Below, in pieces: positions 53,684 through 63,128 of a stretch of 64,000 nucleotides of DNA. The position numbers and the translations under genes were made by a program. The number at the start of each line of letters is the position of its first letter. The first letter of the stretch is position 1. This DNA is from Enterobacter oligotrophicus (GTDB lineage Bacteria; Pseudomonadota; Gammaproteobacteria; Enterobacterales; Enterobacteriaceae). The stretch lies in assembly GCF_009176645.1 (NCBI RefSeq), contig NZ_AP019007.1, positions 2,480,001-2,544,000 on the forward strand. Reading direction: 5' to 3'. The notes beneath the pieces were generated by a model that had not been told where the DNA came from, searched no databases, and worked only from the letters and a program-made list of their open reading frames with translations.

Positions 53684-54055
53684 ATGGAACACATGGCGGT
53701 GTTTGATACCAATATTCTCATCGATCTCTTTAACAATCGTGTTGAAGCTGCGGATACGATTGATTGCACAGCTTCGCATCGGGCCATTAGCCTAATCACA
53801 TGGATGGAAGTCATGGTAGGTGCGCGCAGACATGGTCATGAAGCGAAAACGGCGGCCGTAATGGGCGCTTTTGAGATTATTGACGTTTCAAGGGATATTG
53901 CTGAAAGAAGCGTCTTGCTCCGCGAGAGACACGGGATGAAACTGCCCGATGCCATTATTCTGGCTACTGCTCAGAGCAGAAATTGCCCGCTAATTTCGCG
54001 CAACACAAAAGACTTTGCCGGAATCGCAGGGGTCGTCTCTCCCTACCAACTGTAG
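53684..54055 (+). CDS. VapC-like PIN-domain toxin
   Basis: A predicted Mg-dependent ribonuclease toxin, 123 aa from the ATG at 53684, which has AGGAG eight bases upstream inside the antitoxin gene. PIN catalytic acids are visible: D in VFDTNILID (about residue 8), E in TWMEVMVGAR (about 41), D in MKLPDAIILATA (about 87) and a fourth acid in SRNTKDFAG. VapC proteins typically cleave tRNA-fMet or 23S rRNA; the target here is unknown. The stop codon lies inside a REP element. Confidence 0.83.
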   Translation: MEHMAVFDTNILIDLFNNRVEAADTIDCTASHRAISLITWMEVMVGARRHGHEAKTAAVMGAFEIIDVSRDIAERSVLLRERHGMKLPDAIILATAQSRNCPLISRNTKDFAGIAGVVSPYQL

Positions 54056-54080
54056 GCCGGGCAAACTTACGCCGCCCGGC
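54051..54080. repeat. REP-type unit overlapping the toxin stop codon
   Basis: TGTAGGCCGGGCAAACTTAC followed by GCCGCCCGGC is a REP palindrome; the TAG in its first bases is the toxin gene's stop codon. It separates the toxin gene from the convergent fdhE. Confidence 0.7.
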
Positions 54081-54094
54081 ACTGTCACAGGACA

Positions 54095-55024
54095 CTACTC
54101 CCCTTCACCAGGGAACAGGAACGGATTGATAGAGCTACGGGCAAAGCCCTCTTGCTCCATTTTGGCATCGAGAATCAGCGAGGCGAGATCGTCAGCCACG
54201 GCGTCGACTTTCGGATCTTTTTCCTGATACAGAATCTTCAGGTATGTACCACAGTCGCCGCAGCTTTCAGCTTTCACCGCTGCGTCTTCATTTTCCAGCG
54301 ACCAGTAGTTGAGATCGCGAGTCTGCTCGCAGTTGCTGCACTTCACGCGCACCACGTGCCACTCGGTTTCACACAGGTTGCAGTGCAGGTAGCGCAGCCC
54401 TTGCGTGGTACCAATCTGTACGATGCTGGAAACCGGCATTGAGCCGCACACCGGGCAGAACTGGCGTGCTTCGCCGTATTCGGCGCGGGCTTTTCCTGGG
54501 ATCAGGCTTGCCATTTGCGCCCAGTAGAGCGACAGAGCCGCCCAGATAAACGGCGCTTTATCGCTGCTGACCTGCGAGAAATCGGAGGCAAACAGCGCGC
54601 TCGCCATCTCTTCCAGCTCCTGATCGGAGGCTTTTTCCAGATTCTCAATGACCGCCAGCGCGGTGCCGCTCATTTCCGGCTTCAGCTCGGCAATCAGTGA
54701 ATGCAGCAGCGTGTGCCAGTGCTTATCACGCGGCAGCACGTGAATATCCAGCGGTGGCTTGCCCTGGGCATTGGCTTCTTTGATGCGCGCGGTCAGGTCC
54801 ATTTGCAGCGGGTGGTCGTACAGCACCACTTCCTGCGCATGGGCAACCAGCGCGGCAAAGCGCAGAAAATCGCCCAGCGGGTTGTTCTCTGCCAGCTCGC
54901 GCAGACGCTCTGCGCGGCGGTTGTAGAGGTTCTTGAGTCTGGGGAATAACAACGGCGGAATATATTCCGCCGTGCGTTTCTCGCTCGAACCCAGCTCATC
55001 TTGCGGGATTATGCGAATACTCAT
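54095..55024 (-). CDS. fdhE: FdhE, formate dehydrogenase maturation factor
   Basis: FdhE is a cytoplasmic iron-binding protein needed to mature respiratory formate dehydrogenases before Tat export. It is 309 aa, the E. coli length. The rubredoxin-like domain has paired cysteines: CPVCGS (about residue 187), [14 protein letters not shown] and CGDCGTY. It overlaps the fdoI stop by four bases and is the last gene of fdoGHI-fdhE. Confidence 0.97.
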   Translation of the reverse strand: MSIRIIPQDELGSSEKRTAEYIPPLLFPRLKNLYNRRAERLRELAENNPLGDFLRFAALVAHAQEVVLYDHPLQMDLTARIKEANAQGKPPLDIHVLPRDKHWHTLLHSLIAELKPEMSGTALAVIENLEKASDQELEEMASALFASDFSQVSSDKAPFIWAALSLYWAQMASLIPGKARAEYGEARQFCPVCGSMPVSSIVQIGTTQGLRYLHCNLCETEWHVVRVKCSNCEQTRDLNYWSLENEDAAVKAESCGDCGTYLKILYQEKDPKVDAVADDLASLILDAKMEQEGFARSSINPFLFPGEGE

Positions 55025-55656
55025 TCAGATGACTTTTCCTGTTTCTGGCGGACTTCACGGTACCAGCGCGGGTGATGTTTCTTCGCCCACGTACTGGTTA
55101 CCCATCCTTCCACCATCGCGGTAATGGTGCCTTTCACCCAGAGGGCGGCGTAAATATGCACCATGATAACCACAATTAACGCCACTGCGGCAAATGAATG
55201 CAGCATCAGCGCAAATCGGATCACCGGGATTGAGAAAGCAGGCGCAAAATACGGACGCCAGATGATCACGCCGCTCACCAGCAACAGGACCAGGAAGATA
55301 ATCGCCGCCCAGAATACGCATTTCTGGCCGAAGTTATAACGCCCGGTATCACCCACTTCCTCGTTGACGACGATCTTACGAATATTCTTCGCCCAAAAGA
55401 TATCATCCCGATTGATTAGGTTATGGTGCCAGTATCGGAAAAACATGATGATGAACGACGCGAACATGATGACGCCAACAAACGGGTGCAGTATACGCGC
55501 CAGCTGTGGTGTCCCCATGATCTGCATCAGCCAGTTGAAGGACGGGAAGAAGAATCCCAGCCCGCTTATCGCCGCCAGCATGAAGCAGAAGGCGGTGACC
55601 CAGTGGTTGATGCGTTCCGGCGCGGTGTAGCGCACGATGGTGTCACGTTTTCTCAT
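55021..55656 (-). CDS. fdoI: FdoI, formate dehydrogenase-O cytochrome b556 subunit
   Basis: FdoI anchors the enzyme in the inner membrane and passes electrons to quinone. It is 211 aa with four hydrophobic segments. Haem-ligand histidines are in [11 protein letters not shown] (about residue 17), [10 protein letters not shown] (about 57) and [12 protein letters not shown] (about 169). It is coupled to fdoH (four-base overlap) upstream and to fdhE downstream. Confidence 0.97.
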   Translation of the reverse strand: MRKRDTIVRYTAPERINHWVTAFCFMLAAISGLGFFFPSFNWLMQIMGTPQLARILHPFVGVIMFASFIIMFFRYWHHNLINRDDIFWAKNIRKIVVNEEVGDTGRYNFGQKCVFWAAIIFLVLLLVSGVIIWRPYFAPAFSIPVIRFALMLHSFAAVALIVVIMVHIYAALWVKGTITAMVEGWVTSTWAKKHHPRWYREVRQKQEKSSE

Positions 55657-56555
55657 TTGCGCACCTCGTCTTTCTCTTCATGCAGGTTGTCGTCTTCCTC
55701 TTCCGCGCGGTTCGGACCGACGCCGACGTAGTGGAAGATGCTTGCTGCGAAGGTGGCAGCAAAACCAACCGCTGCCAGCGGTTTCCAGATGCCTTTCCAG
55801 AACTTCACGGTGGCGCTGATTTCCGGGTTCTCCGGCAGGCCGTGATACAGATTCGGCTTGTCGGCGTGGTGCAGCACGTACATCACGTGCGTACCGCCAA
55901 CTCCGGCCGGATCGTACAGGCCTGCGTTGTCGTAACCGCGGGTTTTCAGCTCGCCCACGCGCTCTGCCGCCAGCGTTTTCATATCCTCTTTAGAACCAAA
56001 GTGGATAGCGCCGGTTGGGCAGGTCTTCACGCATGCAGGCTCCTGGCCGACGTTTACACGGTCAACGCACAGCGTACATTTGTAGACGCGGTTGTCTTCC
56101 GGGTTCAGTCGCGGCACGTCGAACGGACAGCCCGCGATGCAGTAACCGCAGCCAATGCACTGTTCGGACTGGAAGTCGACGATGCCGTTGGCATACTGAA
56201 TGATAGCCCCTTCTGACGGACACGCCTTCAGGCAGCCTGGGTCCGCGCAGTGCATACAGCCGTCTTTGCGGATAAGCCATTCCAGTTTGTCGTTCTGCTC
56301 CACTTCCGAGAAACGCATCACCGTCCAGGACTTAGCGGTCAGGTCGGCGGGGTTGTCGTACACCCCGACGTTGTGACCCACTTCGTCGCGGAGGTCGTTC
56401 CACTCTGAACAGGCCACCTGACAGGCCTTACAGCCGATACAGGTGGTCACATCGATGAGCTTCGCCACTTCCTGCTGGTGGTCCCGCGCCTGAGGTGCGG
56501 GCGTGAAACTGTTAGTCGCGGAACGACGGATAATGTCTTGAGATTGATAAGCCAT
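55653..56555 (-). CDS. fdoH: FdoH, formate dehydrogenase-O iron-sulfur subunit
   Basis: FdoH carries four 4Fe-4S clusters linking FdoG to FdoI. It is 300 aa, the E. coli length. Cysteine motifs are [11 protein letters not shown] (about residues 39-49), [13 protein letters not shown] (about 100), [14 protein letters not shown] (about 133) and [16 protein letters not shown] (about 157). One C-terminal transmembrane helix ([19 protein letters not shown]) anchors it on the periplasmic side. It lies 12 bases after fdoG. Confidence 0.98.
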   Translation of the reverse strand: MAYQSQDIIRRSATNSFTPAPQARDHQQEVAKLIDVTTCIGCKACQVACSEWNDLRDEVGHNVGVYDNPADLTAKSWTVMRFSEVEQNDKLEWLIRKDGCMHCADPGCLKACPSEGAIIQYANGIVDFQSEQCIGCGYCIAGCPFDVPRLNPEDNRVYKCTLCVDRVNVGQEPACVKTCPTGAIHFGSKEDMKTLAAERVGELKTRGYDNAGLYDPAGVGGTHVMYVLHHADKPNLYHGLPENPEISATVKFWKGIWKPLAAVGFAATFAASIFHYVGVGPNRAEEEDDNLHEEKDEVRK

Positions 56556-56567
56556 AAGTCGTCTCCG

Positions 56568-59500
56568 TTACACCTTTTCCACGTTCACGAGGAAGGCCTT
56601 GAACTCCGGCGTCTGCGTATTCGCATCACCGACGAACGGCGTCAGGGTGTTCGCAATGAACCCTTTCTTCGCCACGCCCTCGTAACCCCAGTGGATCGGA
56701 ATACCGATGGTATCCACCTGCTGACCGTGAACGTTCAGCGTGCGAATACGCTTGGTCACCACCGCCTTGGCTTTAATGTAGCCACGGTTAGAGGAGACCT
56801 TCACGGTATCGCCATGGGCGATGCCGAGTTTATTCGCCAGCTTCTCGCCGATCTCCACAAACTGCTCCGGCTGCGCGATGGCGTTAAGCAGCGCGTGCTT
56901 GGTCCAGTAGTGGAAGTGCTCGGTCAGACGGTAAGTGGTGCCCACGTACGGGAACTTGTCCTTTTTGCCCAGCGCATCAAAATCGCCCTTAAAGATACGG
57001 GCTGCCGGGTTAGAGACCACGTTCGGGTGCAGCGGGTTGGTGCCCAGCGGCGTCTCAAACGGCTCGTAGTGTTCCGGGAACGGACCTTCCGCCATCTTAT
57101 CGATAGCAAACAGGCGTCCCATCCCTTCAGGCTGCATGATAAACGGCCCGACATCGCTGCCTGGTGCGGCAGTGCTGTAGTCCGGAATATCCACGCCGCC
57201 CCATTTCGCGCCGTCCCATTTCAGCAACTGACGTTTCGGGTCCCACGGGTTGCCCTGCGGGTCAGCAGACGCACGGTTATAGAGGATGCGACGGTTCAGC
57301 GGCCATGCCCATGCCCAGCCGAGCGTATTGCCGAGACCTGACGGATCGGCATTATCGCGGTTGGCCATCTGGTTGCCTTTCGGCGTCCAGCTACCGGCAA
57401 AGATCCAGCAGCCGCTGGAAGTCGTACCGTCATCACGCAGGTGTGCGAAGGTACTGAGCTGATCGCCTTTCTTCGCCAGAACAGCACCGGTAGCCGGGTC
57501 GATAACGTCCGCCAGTGCCTTACCGTTGCTCTCCATCGCCACTTCTTCCGGAGATGGGTTTTCCGGCGTCGAGTAGTTCCAGGTCATGTTCAGCACCGGT
57601 TCCGGGGTCGCGCCGCCTTCTGCCGCGTACATCTTACGCAGGCGTAAGAAGATACCGGACAGGATTTCGCCGTCGTTCATAGCGATACCTGGTGCGTCCG
57701 CGCCTTTCCAGTGCCACTGCAGCCAGCGGCCGGAGTTAACGATAGAACCGTTCTCTTCCGCGAAGCAGGTGGACGGCAGGCGGAATACTTCGGTCTGAAT
57801 CTTCGATGGATCGACGTCGTTCGACTCACCGTGGTTCTGCCAGAAAGTCGAGGTCTCGGTGTTGAGCGGGTCAATCGTCACCAGGAACTTCAGTTTTGAC
57901 AGCGATTCAACAACCTTGTTCTTGTTCGGGAACGAGGCAACCGGGTTAAAGCCCTGGCAGATATAGCCGTTGACCTGGCCCTGGTGCATCATCTCGAAGT
58001 ACTGCAGAACGTCGTAACCTTTGTCCCACTTCGGCAGCCAGTCAAAGCCCCAGCTGTTTTCCGCCGTCGCTTTGTCACCGTAGAACGCTTTCATCAGCGA
58101 GACGAAGAACTTCGGATAGTTGCCCCAGTAGTTCACCTGGCCTTCAAGCAGCGGTTTTGGCGTGCTGGCCGTCAGGTAGGTTTGCAGGTCTGGTTGTTTC
58201 TCGCTTGGCAGGTTCATATAACCCGTCAGGCTCTGAGACAGCAGGCCGAGGTCGGTCAGACCCTGAATGTTGGAGTGGCCGCGCAGGGCGTTCACGCCGC
58301 CGCCTGCCATCCCCATGTTGCCGAGCAGCAGCTGAACCATCGCCATGGTACGGATGTTCTGCGCGCCGATGGAGTGCTGCGTCCAGCCGAGTGCATACAG
58401 GAACGACGCGGTTTTATCTTTAGCGCTGGTTTCGGCGATAAGCTCGCAGACTTTCAGGAAGTCCGCCTTCGGCGTACCACAGATGTTTTCCACAACCTCC
58501 GGCGTGTAGCGGGAAACGTGCTCTTTCAGCAGGTTCCACACGCAGCGCGGGTGTTGCAGGGTGGTGTCGCGCTTCGCAAAGCCTTTCTCATCCAGCTCGT
58601 AGTTCCAGCTGGTTTTGTCATACTTGCGTTTTTCGGCGTCGTAACCGCTGAACAGGCCATCTTCGAAGTGGTAATCCTCACGCACGATCAGGCTGGCGTT
58701 GGTATAGGCTTCGGTGTACTCACGGTTATATTTTTCGTTGGTCATCAGGTACAGCAATACGCCTGACAGGAAAGTGATGTCAGTACCTGAACGAATAGGG
58801 GTGTAGAAATCCGCCACCGACGCAGTACGCGTAAAGCGGGGATCGATCACAATCAGTTTCGCACCGTTGTGGATTTTGGCTTCCATCGCCCAGCGGAACC
58901 CGACAGGGTGCGCTTCAGCGGCGTTACCGCCCATCACCACAATAAGGTTGGCGTTTTTGATGTCGACCCAGTGATTGGTCATCGCACCGCGACCAAATGT
59001 TGGAGCAAGACTTGCTACCGTTGGTCCGTGTCAGACACGCGCCTGGTTGTCGACCGCGAGCATACCGAGTGCGCGCGTGAATTTCTGGGTTAAATAGCCG
59101 GTTTCGTTACTGGAGGCTGAGGCACACAGCATCCCGGTGGAGAGCCAGCGGTTGACCGTCACGCCTTCGGCGTTCTTCGCAATAAAGTTGGCATCGCGGT
59201 CTTCTTTAATCAGTTTAGCGATGCGGTCAAACGCTTCTTCCCAGCTGATTTGCTGCCATTTGTCGGAGCCTGGCGCGCGGTATTCCGGGAATTTCAGGCG
59301 GCTTTCGGAGTGGATAAAGTCCACCAGACCGGCCCCTTTAGGACACAGGGCACCACGGTTGACCGGATGATCCGGGTCGCCTTCGATGTGGAAAATAGAC
59401 GCTTTGGCGTTTTTTGCACCGTCGCCGAGGCTATACATCAACAGCCCGCAACCGACAGAGCAGTACGTACAGGTATTACGGGTTTCGCGGGTTCGCAGCA

Positions 59501-59618
59501 GTTTGTACTGCCGCGTTTCCGCCAGCGCTACGCCGGGCGCAAAGCCCAGTGCCGCCGCCGTGGTGCCTGCCATACCGCCAGCGCAGATCTTAAAGAACTG
59601 CCTTCTGCTGACCTGCAT
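56568..59618 (-). CDS. fdoG: FdoG, selenocysteine formate dehydrogenase-O major subunit
   Basis: FdoG oxidises formate to CO2 at a Mo-bis(MGD) centre in the periplasm. The gene is read through an in-frame TGA at 59031-59033, codon 196, decoded as selenocysteine; total 1016 aa, exactly the E. coli length. The flanks are VDNQARV-Sec-HGPTVASL. The N-terminus has a twin-arginine signal (SRRQFFK) and a 4Fe-4S motif CTYCSVGC (residues 50-57). Treating it as two ORFs or as a pseudogene would be wrong: a SECIS hairpin follows the TGA. First gene of fdoGHI-fdhE, divergent from fdhD. Confidence 0.98.
58991..59026 (-). promoter_or_regulatory. SECIS element of fdoG
   Basis: Immediately 3' of the TGA codon, the mRNA can form a stem with outer arms GACCAA/TTGGTC and an inner hairpin AGCAAG-T-CTTGCT. 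This is the position and shape required by SelB for bacterial selenocysteine insertion. The sequence is nearly that of E. coli fdoG/fdnG. Confidence 0.9.
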
Positions 59619-59811
59619 GGGTCACTCCTTGTTTCGACATTGCTTTCATATGTAGTTTTAGCTTCACGGTTATTATTTAACCGCAAAGGTGAGAATTTGC
59701 GTTAATCCCTCATTTCCCCGAGGGATATCATCAGAATACCACAATGTCGGTAAGCCTGTTCCAATGGCGTTAAAACAAAGTGAACGTATTATCACTGTAT
59801 TGATTATAAAG

Positions 59812-59827
59812 TGTGATACTAATCACA
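59812..59827. promoter_or_regulatory. Consensus CRP site between fdoG and fdhD
   Basis: TGTGA-TACTAA-TCACA has both perfect CRP half sites with the correct six-base spacer, and flanking bases (AAG/TTA) also fit. It sits in the 382 bp divergent region (59619-60000), 194 bases before fdoG and 174 before fdhD. Other parts of this region are AT-rich with no further site I trust. Confidence 0.8.
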
Positions 59828-60000
59828 TTAATAACCCTGCATGTTAAAGGGGTGTAGCGGGTGTCGGGTTGCACCTCTCCCAAATGAGTAGGTAAACTTG
59901 ATGAAGATGGGTGCTGAAAAGTTGATCCATACTATGCGTAAGGTCTGCGCTTTGTGATGCAATAGCAGGCTCACCTCCGTGGTTGTTCAGGAATACCGTT

Positions 60001-60837
60001 GTGTCTAAACAAAACCGTGCTACCTGCTCGTCGCCACTGCCTGCGGGCATCGTGGAACTGACGGTACACAGACCGCCTCACATTACCCATGCCACGCCGG
60101 ATTTTCTGGCGGAAGAAGTCCCTGTTGCCCTGGTTTATAACGGCATCTCGCACGTGGTGATGATGGCCTCGCCAAAAGACCTTGAGTTTTTTGCCATTGG
60201 CTTTTCCCTGTCGGAAGGCATCATCGAGCATCCGCAAGAGATCTACGGCATAGACGTGGTTCAGGCATGCAACGGTCTTGAAGTGCAAATTGAACTCTCA
60301 AGCCGCCGCTTTATGGGGCTGAAAGAGCGTCGCCGCGCGCTGGCCGGACGTACCGGCTGCGGCGTGTGTGGCGTTGAGCAGCTCAACGATATTGGCAAAC
60401 CTATTGTGCCGCTGCCGTTTACCCAAACGTTCGACCTGGCGTATCTCGATCGGGCGCTTGAGCATTTGAACGATGTTCAACCCATTGGCCAGTTGAGCGG
60501 CTGTACGCACGCTGCGGCGTGGGTGTTGCCGTCAGGGGATATTGCGGGCGGTCATGAAGATGTTGGTCGTCATGTCGCGCTGGATAAGCTGCTCGGTCGC
60601 CGTGCGCGTGAAAGTGACGTCTGGCAGCAGGGGGCGGCATTAGTCTCCAGTCGCGCCAGCTACGAGATGGTACAAAAATCAGCGATGTGTGGCGTAGAAA
60701 TCCTGTTCGCGGTGTCGGCGGCAACCACGCTGGCGGTGGAAGTAGCAGAGCGCTGTAACCTGACGCTGGTGGGATTCTGCAAGCCGGGAAGGGCAACTAT
60801 CTATACTCATCCTCAGCGCGTAATTATTAATCAGTAA
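60001..60837 (+). CDS. fdhD: FdhD, sulfurtransferase for formate dehydrogenases
   Basis: FdhD passes sulfur from IscS to the molybdenum cofactor, needed for activity of formate dehydrogenases. I choose the GTG at 60001 ([11 protein letters not shown]), which has CAGGAA seven bases upstream; a TTG at 59983 is possible. Length 278 aa. The redox cysteines are in [13 protein letters not shown] (CXXC, about residues 119-122). [20 protein letters not shown] and the C-terminal [15 protein letters not shown] are family blocks. The first 35 residues differ from E. coli. Confidence 0.97.
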   Translation: MSKQNRATCSSPLPAGIVELTVHRPPHITHATPDFLAEEVPVALVYNGISHVVMMASPKDLEFFAIGFSLSEGIIEHPQEIYGIDVVQACNGLEVQIELSSRRFMGLKERRRALAGRTGCGVCGVEQLNDIGKPIVPLPFTQTFDLAYLDRALEHLNDVQPIGQLSGCTHAAAWVLPSGDIAGGHEDVGRHVALDKLLGRRARESDVWQQGAALVSSRASYEMVQKSAMCGVEILFAVSAATTLAVEVAERCNLTLVGFCKPGRATIYTHPQRVIINQ

Positions 60838-60951
60838 TTTTGAAAGATATTAGCAAATCCTTCCGCTTTTAGTTGTTCATGATGAGGTCTAGTATTTATC
60901 TCAACAAGGCAAACCGCCTTATACAGACAACTAATTGAAAGGGTTTATATC

Positions 60952-61164
60952 ATGAAAAGCATCAAAACTTTTGTCGCTGTAATCGCTATGGCTGCTTCTT
61001 TCGGTTCTTTCGCTGCACAAACTGTGACTGCGAGCGCCTCTACTCTTGATGGTGCAGAAGCCAAAATCGCTGCACAGGCCCAGGAAGCGGGTGCGTCATC
61101 TTACAAAATTACTCAGGCGTTCTCCGGTAACCGCGTACACATGACCGCTGAACTGAACAAGTAA
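60952..61164 (+). CDS. DUF1471 (YdgH/BhsA/McbA-like) secreted small protein
   Basis: A 70 aa protein with a signal peptide (MKSIKTFVAVIAMAASFGSF, cleaved at about FA|AQ, residue 22). The mature 48 residues fit the DUF1471 fold of periplasmic stress proteins: DGAEAKIAAQAQEAGASSYK followed by ITQAFSGNRVHMTAELNK. Members respond to acid, oxidative or metal stress and influence biofilm; the specific role here is unknown. AAAGGG precedes the ATG. A hairpin terminator follows. Confidence 0.88.
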   Translation: MKSIKTFVAVIAMAASFGSFAAQTVTASASTLDGAEAKIAAQAQEAGASSYKITQAFSGNRVHMTAELNK

Positions 61165-61175
61165 TAGAGCCTCTG

Positions 61176-61213
61176 TCCCTTGCTCTTCGGAGCAGGGACG
61201 GGTTTTCTTTAGC
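61176..61213 (+). terminator. Terminator after the DUF1471 gene
   Basis: GTCCCTTGCTC, loop TTCG, GAGCAGGGAC forms a stem with one bulge, followed by GGGTTTTCTTT. It is a plausible rho-independent terminator 10 bases after the stop codon. Confidence 0.8.
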
Positions 61214-61627
61214 TACCTTCTGCTTAACTTTCTGCTGCATCCTCCTCCCAAAACAGCCATATCCTACTGGTTAATCCTGATTAACAAAATAAAAGAAGTA
61301 AGAATCCGGTTTCATGTGTTATTTTTTGTTAACAAACAGCAGTTCCATAAATAAATTAAATAAATGGTCTGGCCAGTTAATTATTCATATTTTCACGGTG
61401 AATGTTTCATGCGGATATAAGCCAGTGTTTTTAGTTTTACATATAAAATAATTATTGTTGATCTTGAGAATTAAGAATTTCCCCAAGTGCTAATCCTAAA
61501 AAATTTTTTTGTTATTGATCTGATCTATTTGTGATGCTATTTTCCAAAATAATATTTTATGGTACCCCCTCAGGCCAAATAGTCACTATTTGGCATATTT
61601 TGTATTTCACTTTTATAAGGAAATTAA
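61214..61627. other. AT-rich intergenic region upstream of the fimbrial operon
   Basis: This 414 bp stretch is clearly more AT-rich than the surrounding genes, with many A/T runs (for example near 61340-61380 and 61495-61560), as expected for an H-NS-silenced fimbrial promoter. A perfect inverted repeat GCCAAATAG-TCA-CTATTTGGC lies at 61574-61594, just before the ribosome-binding site AAGG. I see no ORF or tRNA in it. No pair of invertible-element repeats is evident. Confidence 0.6.
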
Positions 61628-62335
61628 ATGAACGCGATGTTTAAAAAAGGAATGCTGGCGTCCGCACTGGCTGTCATGGCGTCCTCTGCTATGGCGGCTT
61701 CCAGTGTAGATATTCAGGTGACCGGTAAAATCGTCCCCTCTTCCTGTACGCCTGCATTTATTAGCGGTGGTGGTATTGCCGATTATGGCACGATAAGAGT
61801 GGCTTCACTGAATCCCACTTCGGCTACACCATTGGCAGATGTTAAAATTATTCCTATTTCCATTACCTGCGAAGAGGCCACTCGCGTTGCAGTAACGTTT
61901 AATGATGCCCATGCAGACTCAGGACCAACTCAAATTTTGCCGATAGAATTTATTGATACGGAATTTGGGCGGGAGGCGTACCAAACCGCAGGGCTGGGTA
62001 TGTACAATGGTAAGAAAATTGGTGCCTATTCATTAGGGATTCAGCTTACGAAAGGCGCTGTCACGAACGACGCTGGCGATGAACTGTATCCTACCGCATC
62101 GCTCAATAACGGAGCATCGTGGCAAACAACAGGAGGAGAGCGCTATTTAAAAGTTAAAACAGACAAAAGCGAATTATATTCCTTCAGTGACACTTTGGGC
62201 GGCACGCCTGTCGCACAAACAAAGGTTAACTTTAACGTAGGTGTCGCTGCGGTGATTAACCCAACTAACGATTTAAATATCACGGATGAAGCCACGCTGG
62301 ACGGCTTAACCAACGTTGAGCTGGTTTATCTGTAA
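61628..62335 (+). CDS. DUF1120 fimbrial-type surface protein
   Basis: A predicted exported fimbrial subunit-like protein, 235 aa, with a signal peptide cleaved at about AMA|ASS (residue 23). The mature sequence starts with an Ig-like beta-rich domain with two cysteines (SSCTPAF and ITCEEA) and ends in VELVYL, an aromatic/hydrophobic beta strand typical of donor-strand subunits. It resembles E. coli YhcF-type DUF1120 proteins. It is the first gene of a chaperone/usher operon, 77 bases before the chaperone. Adhesin versus major subunit cannot be told from the sequence. Confidence 0.82.
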   Translation: MNAMFKKGMLASALAVMASSAMAASSVDIQVTGKIVPSSCTPAFISGGGIADYGTIRVASLNPTSATPLADVKIIPISITCEEATRVAVTFNDAHADSGPTQILPIEFIDTEFGREAYQTAGLGMYNGKKIGAYSLGIQLTKGAVTNDAGDELYPTASLNNGASWQTTGGERYLKVKTDKSELYSFSDTLGGTPVAQTKVNFNVGVAAVINPTNDLNITDEATLDGLTNVELVYL

Positions 62336-62412
62336 TCTCCCCCACGCATCATGAAATACCAGACACCTCACTCCGGCGGGGTGTCATTTATCAATATTAA
62401 TGGACTAATATT

Positions 62413-63096
62413 ATGCTGCTTTTAAAGAGAACGCTGATCTGTGCCTGCCTGCTGGCCTCATTCAACGGTATGGCTGCCGGAATGGTGCCGGATACCTCGC
62501 TGCTTATTGTCAATGAAGACGAGCAGGGGGCAAGTATGGATGTCAAAAACACCGATGCTGAAGCACAGCTGCTTTACACTAAAATTATTGATCTCCCGGA
62601 CGACCCAAAACCGGGCCTGATTGTCACGCAGCCGGTTGTGCGCGTAGATGCGGGTAAAACCCAGCGCGTGCGTTTTGTACTGAAAAGCAGCACTGAGCCG
62701 CTGAAGGTGGAACATTTCAAGCGCGTTATCTTTACCGCCATCCCACAGCGCGAAAAGAACAAAATTAAAGTGGTGTTTAGTCAGAATCTTCCCGTTATTA
62801 TTCATCCCACCGGGTTGGCGGTAAATATTGAGCCCTGGAAGGATCTCACCTGGCAGATTAAAAATGGCAACGTCACGGTAGAGAATAATACACCTTATGT
62901 TGTTCGGATGGAGCAAAAGGTGAAGTTATTGCCTTCAGGCTCTTTTGCGAAACTCGATAAGTCCTATATTCTTCCGGGCGAAAAAATGACAGCCAGCGCC
63001 AGCAATAAATTCTCTTCCACAGAGAAACAGGTCGAGATATACCCTGCGACTCGCTATGGATATAAAGCGAAAAGCTATATTGTCGAGCTGAAATAA
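62413..63096 (+). CDS. Periplasmic fimbrial chaperone (PapD/YhcA-like)
   Basis: A PapD-type chaperone that folds pilus subunits by donor-strand complementation; 227 aa with a signal peptide cleaved at about MAA|GM (residue 22). The G1 strand alternating-hydrophobic region and the family signature appear as VRVDAGKTQRVRFVLK (about 75-90) and KVVFSQNLPVIIHPTGL (about 118-134). It is most like YhcA. It precedes the usher gene by 32 bases. Confidence 0.9.
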   Translation: MLLLKRTLICACLLASFNGMAAGMVPDTSLLIVNEDEQGASMDVKNTDAEAQLLYTKIIDLPDDPKPGLIVTQPVVRVDAGKTQRVRFVLKSSTEPLKVEHFKRVIFTAIPQREKNKIKVVFSQNLPVIIHPTGLAVNIEPWKDLTWQIKNGNVTVENNTPYVVRMEQKVKLLPSGSFAKLDKSYILPGEKMTASASNKFSSTEKQVEIYPATRYGYKAKSYIVELK

Positions 63097-63128
63097 TAGC
63101 AATTTATTTAACAGCACATGGAGTGGTT

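Noticed and set aside
59031..59618. Short ORF read as a truncated fdoG or pseudogene
   Set aside because: The TGA is the conserved selenocysteine codon 196 with a SECIS hairpin; the total length equals the normal enzyme.
61214..61627. Phase-variable invertible promoter for the fimbrial operon
   Set aside because: Only one short palindrome is visible; no pair of inverted repeats flanking a promoter segment and no recombinase gene in the window.
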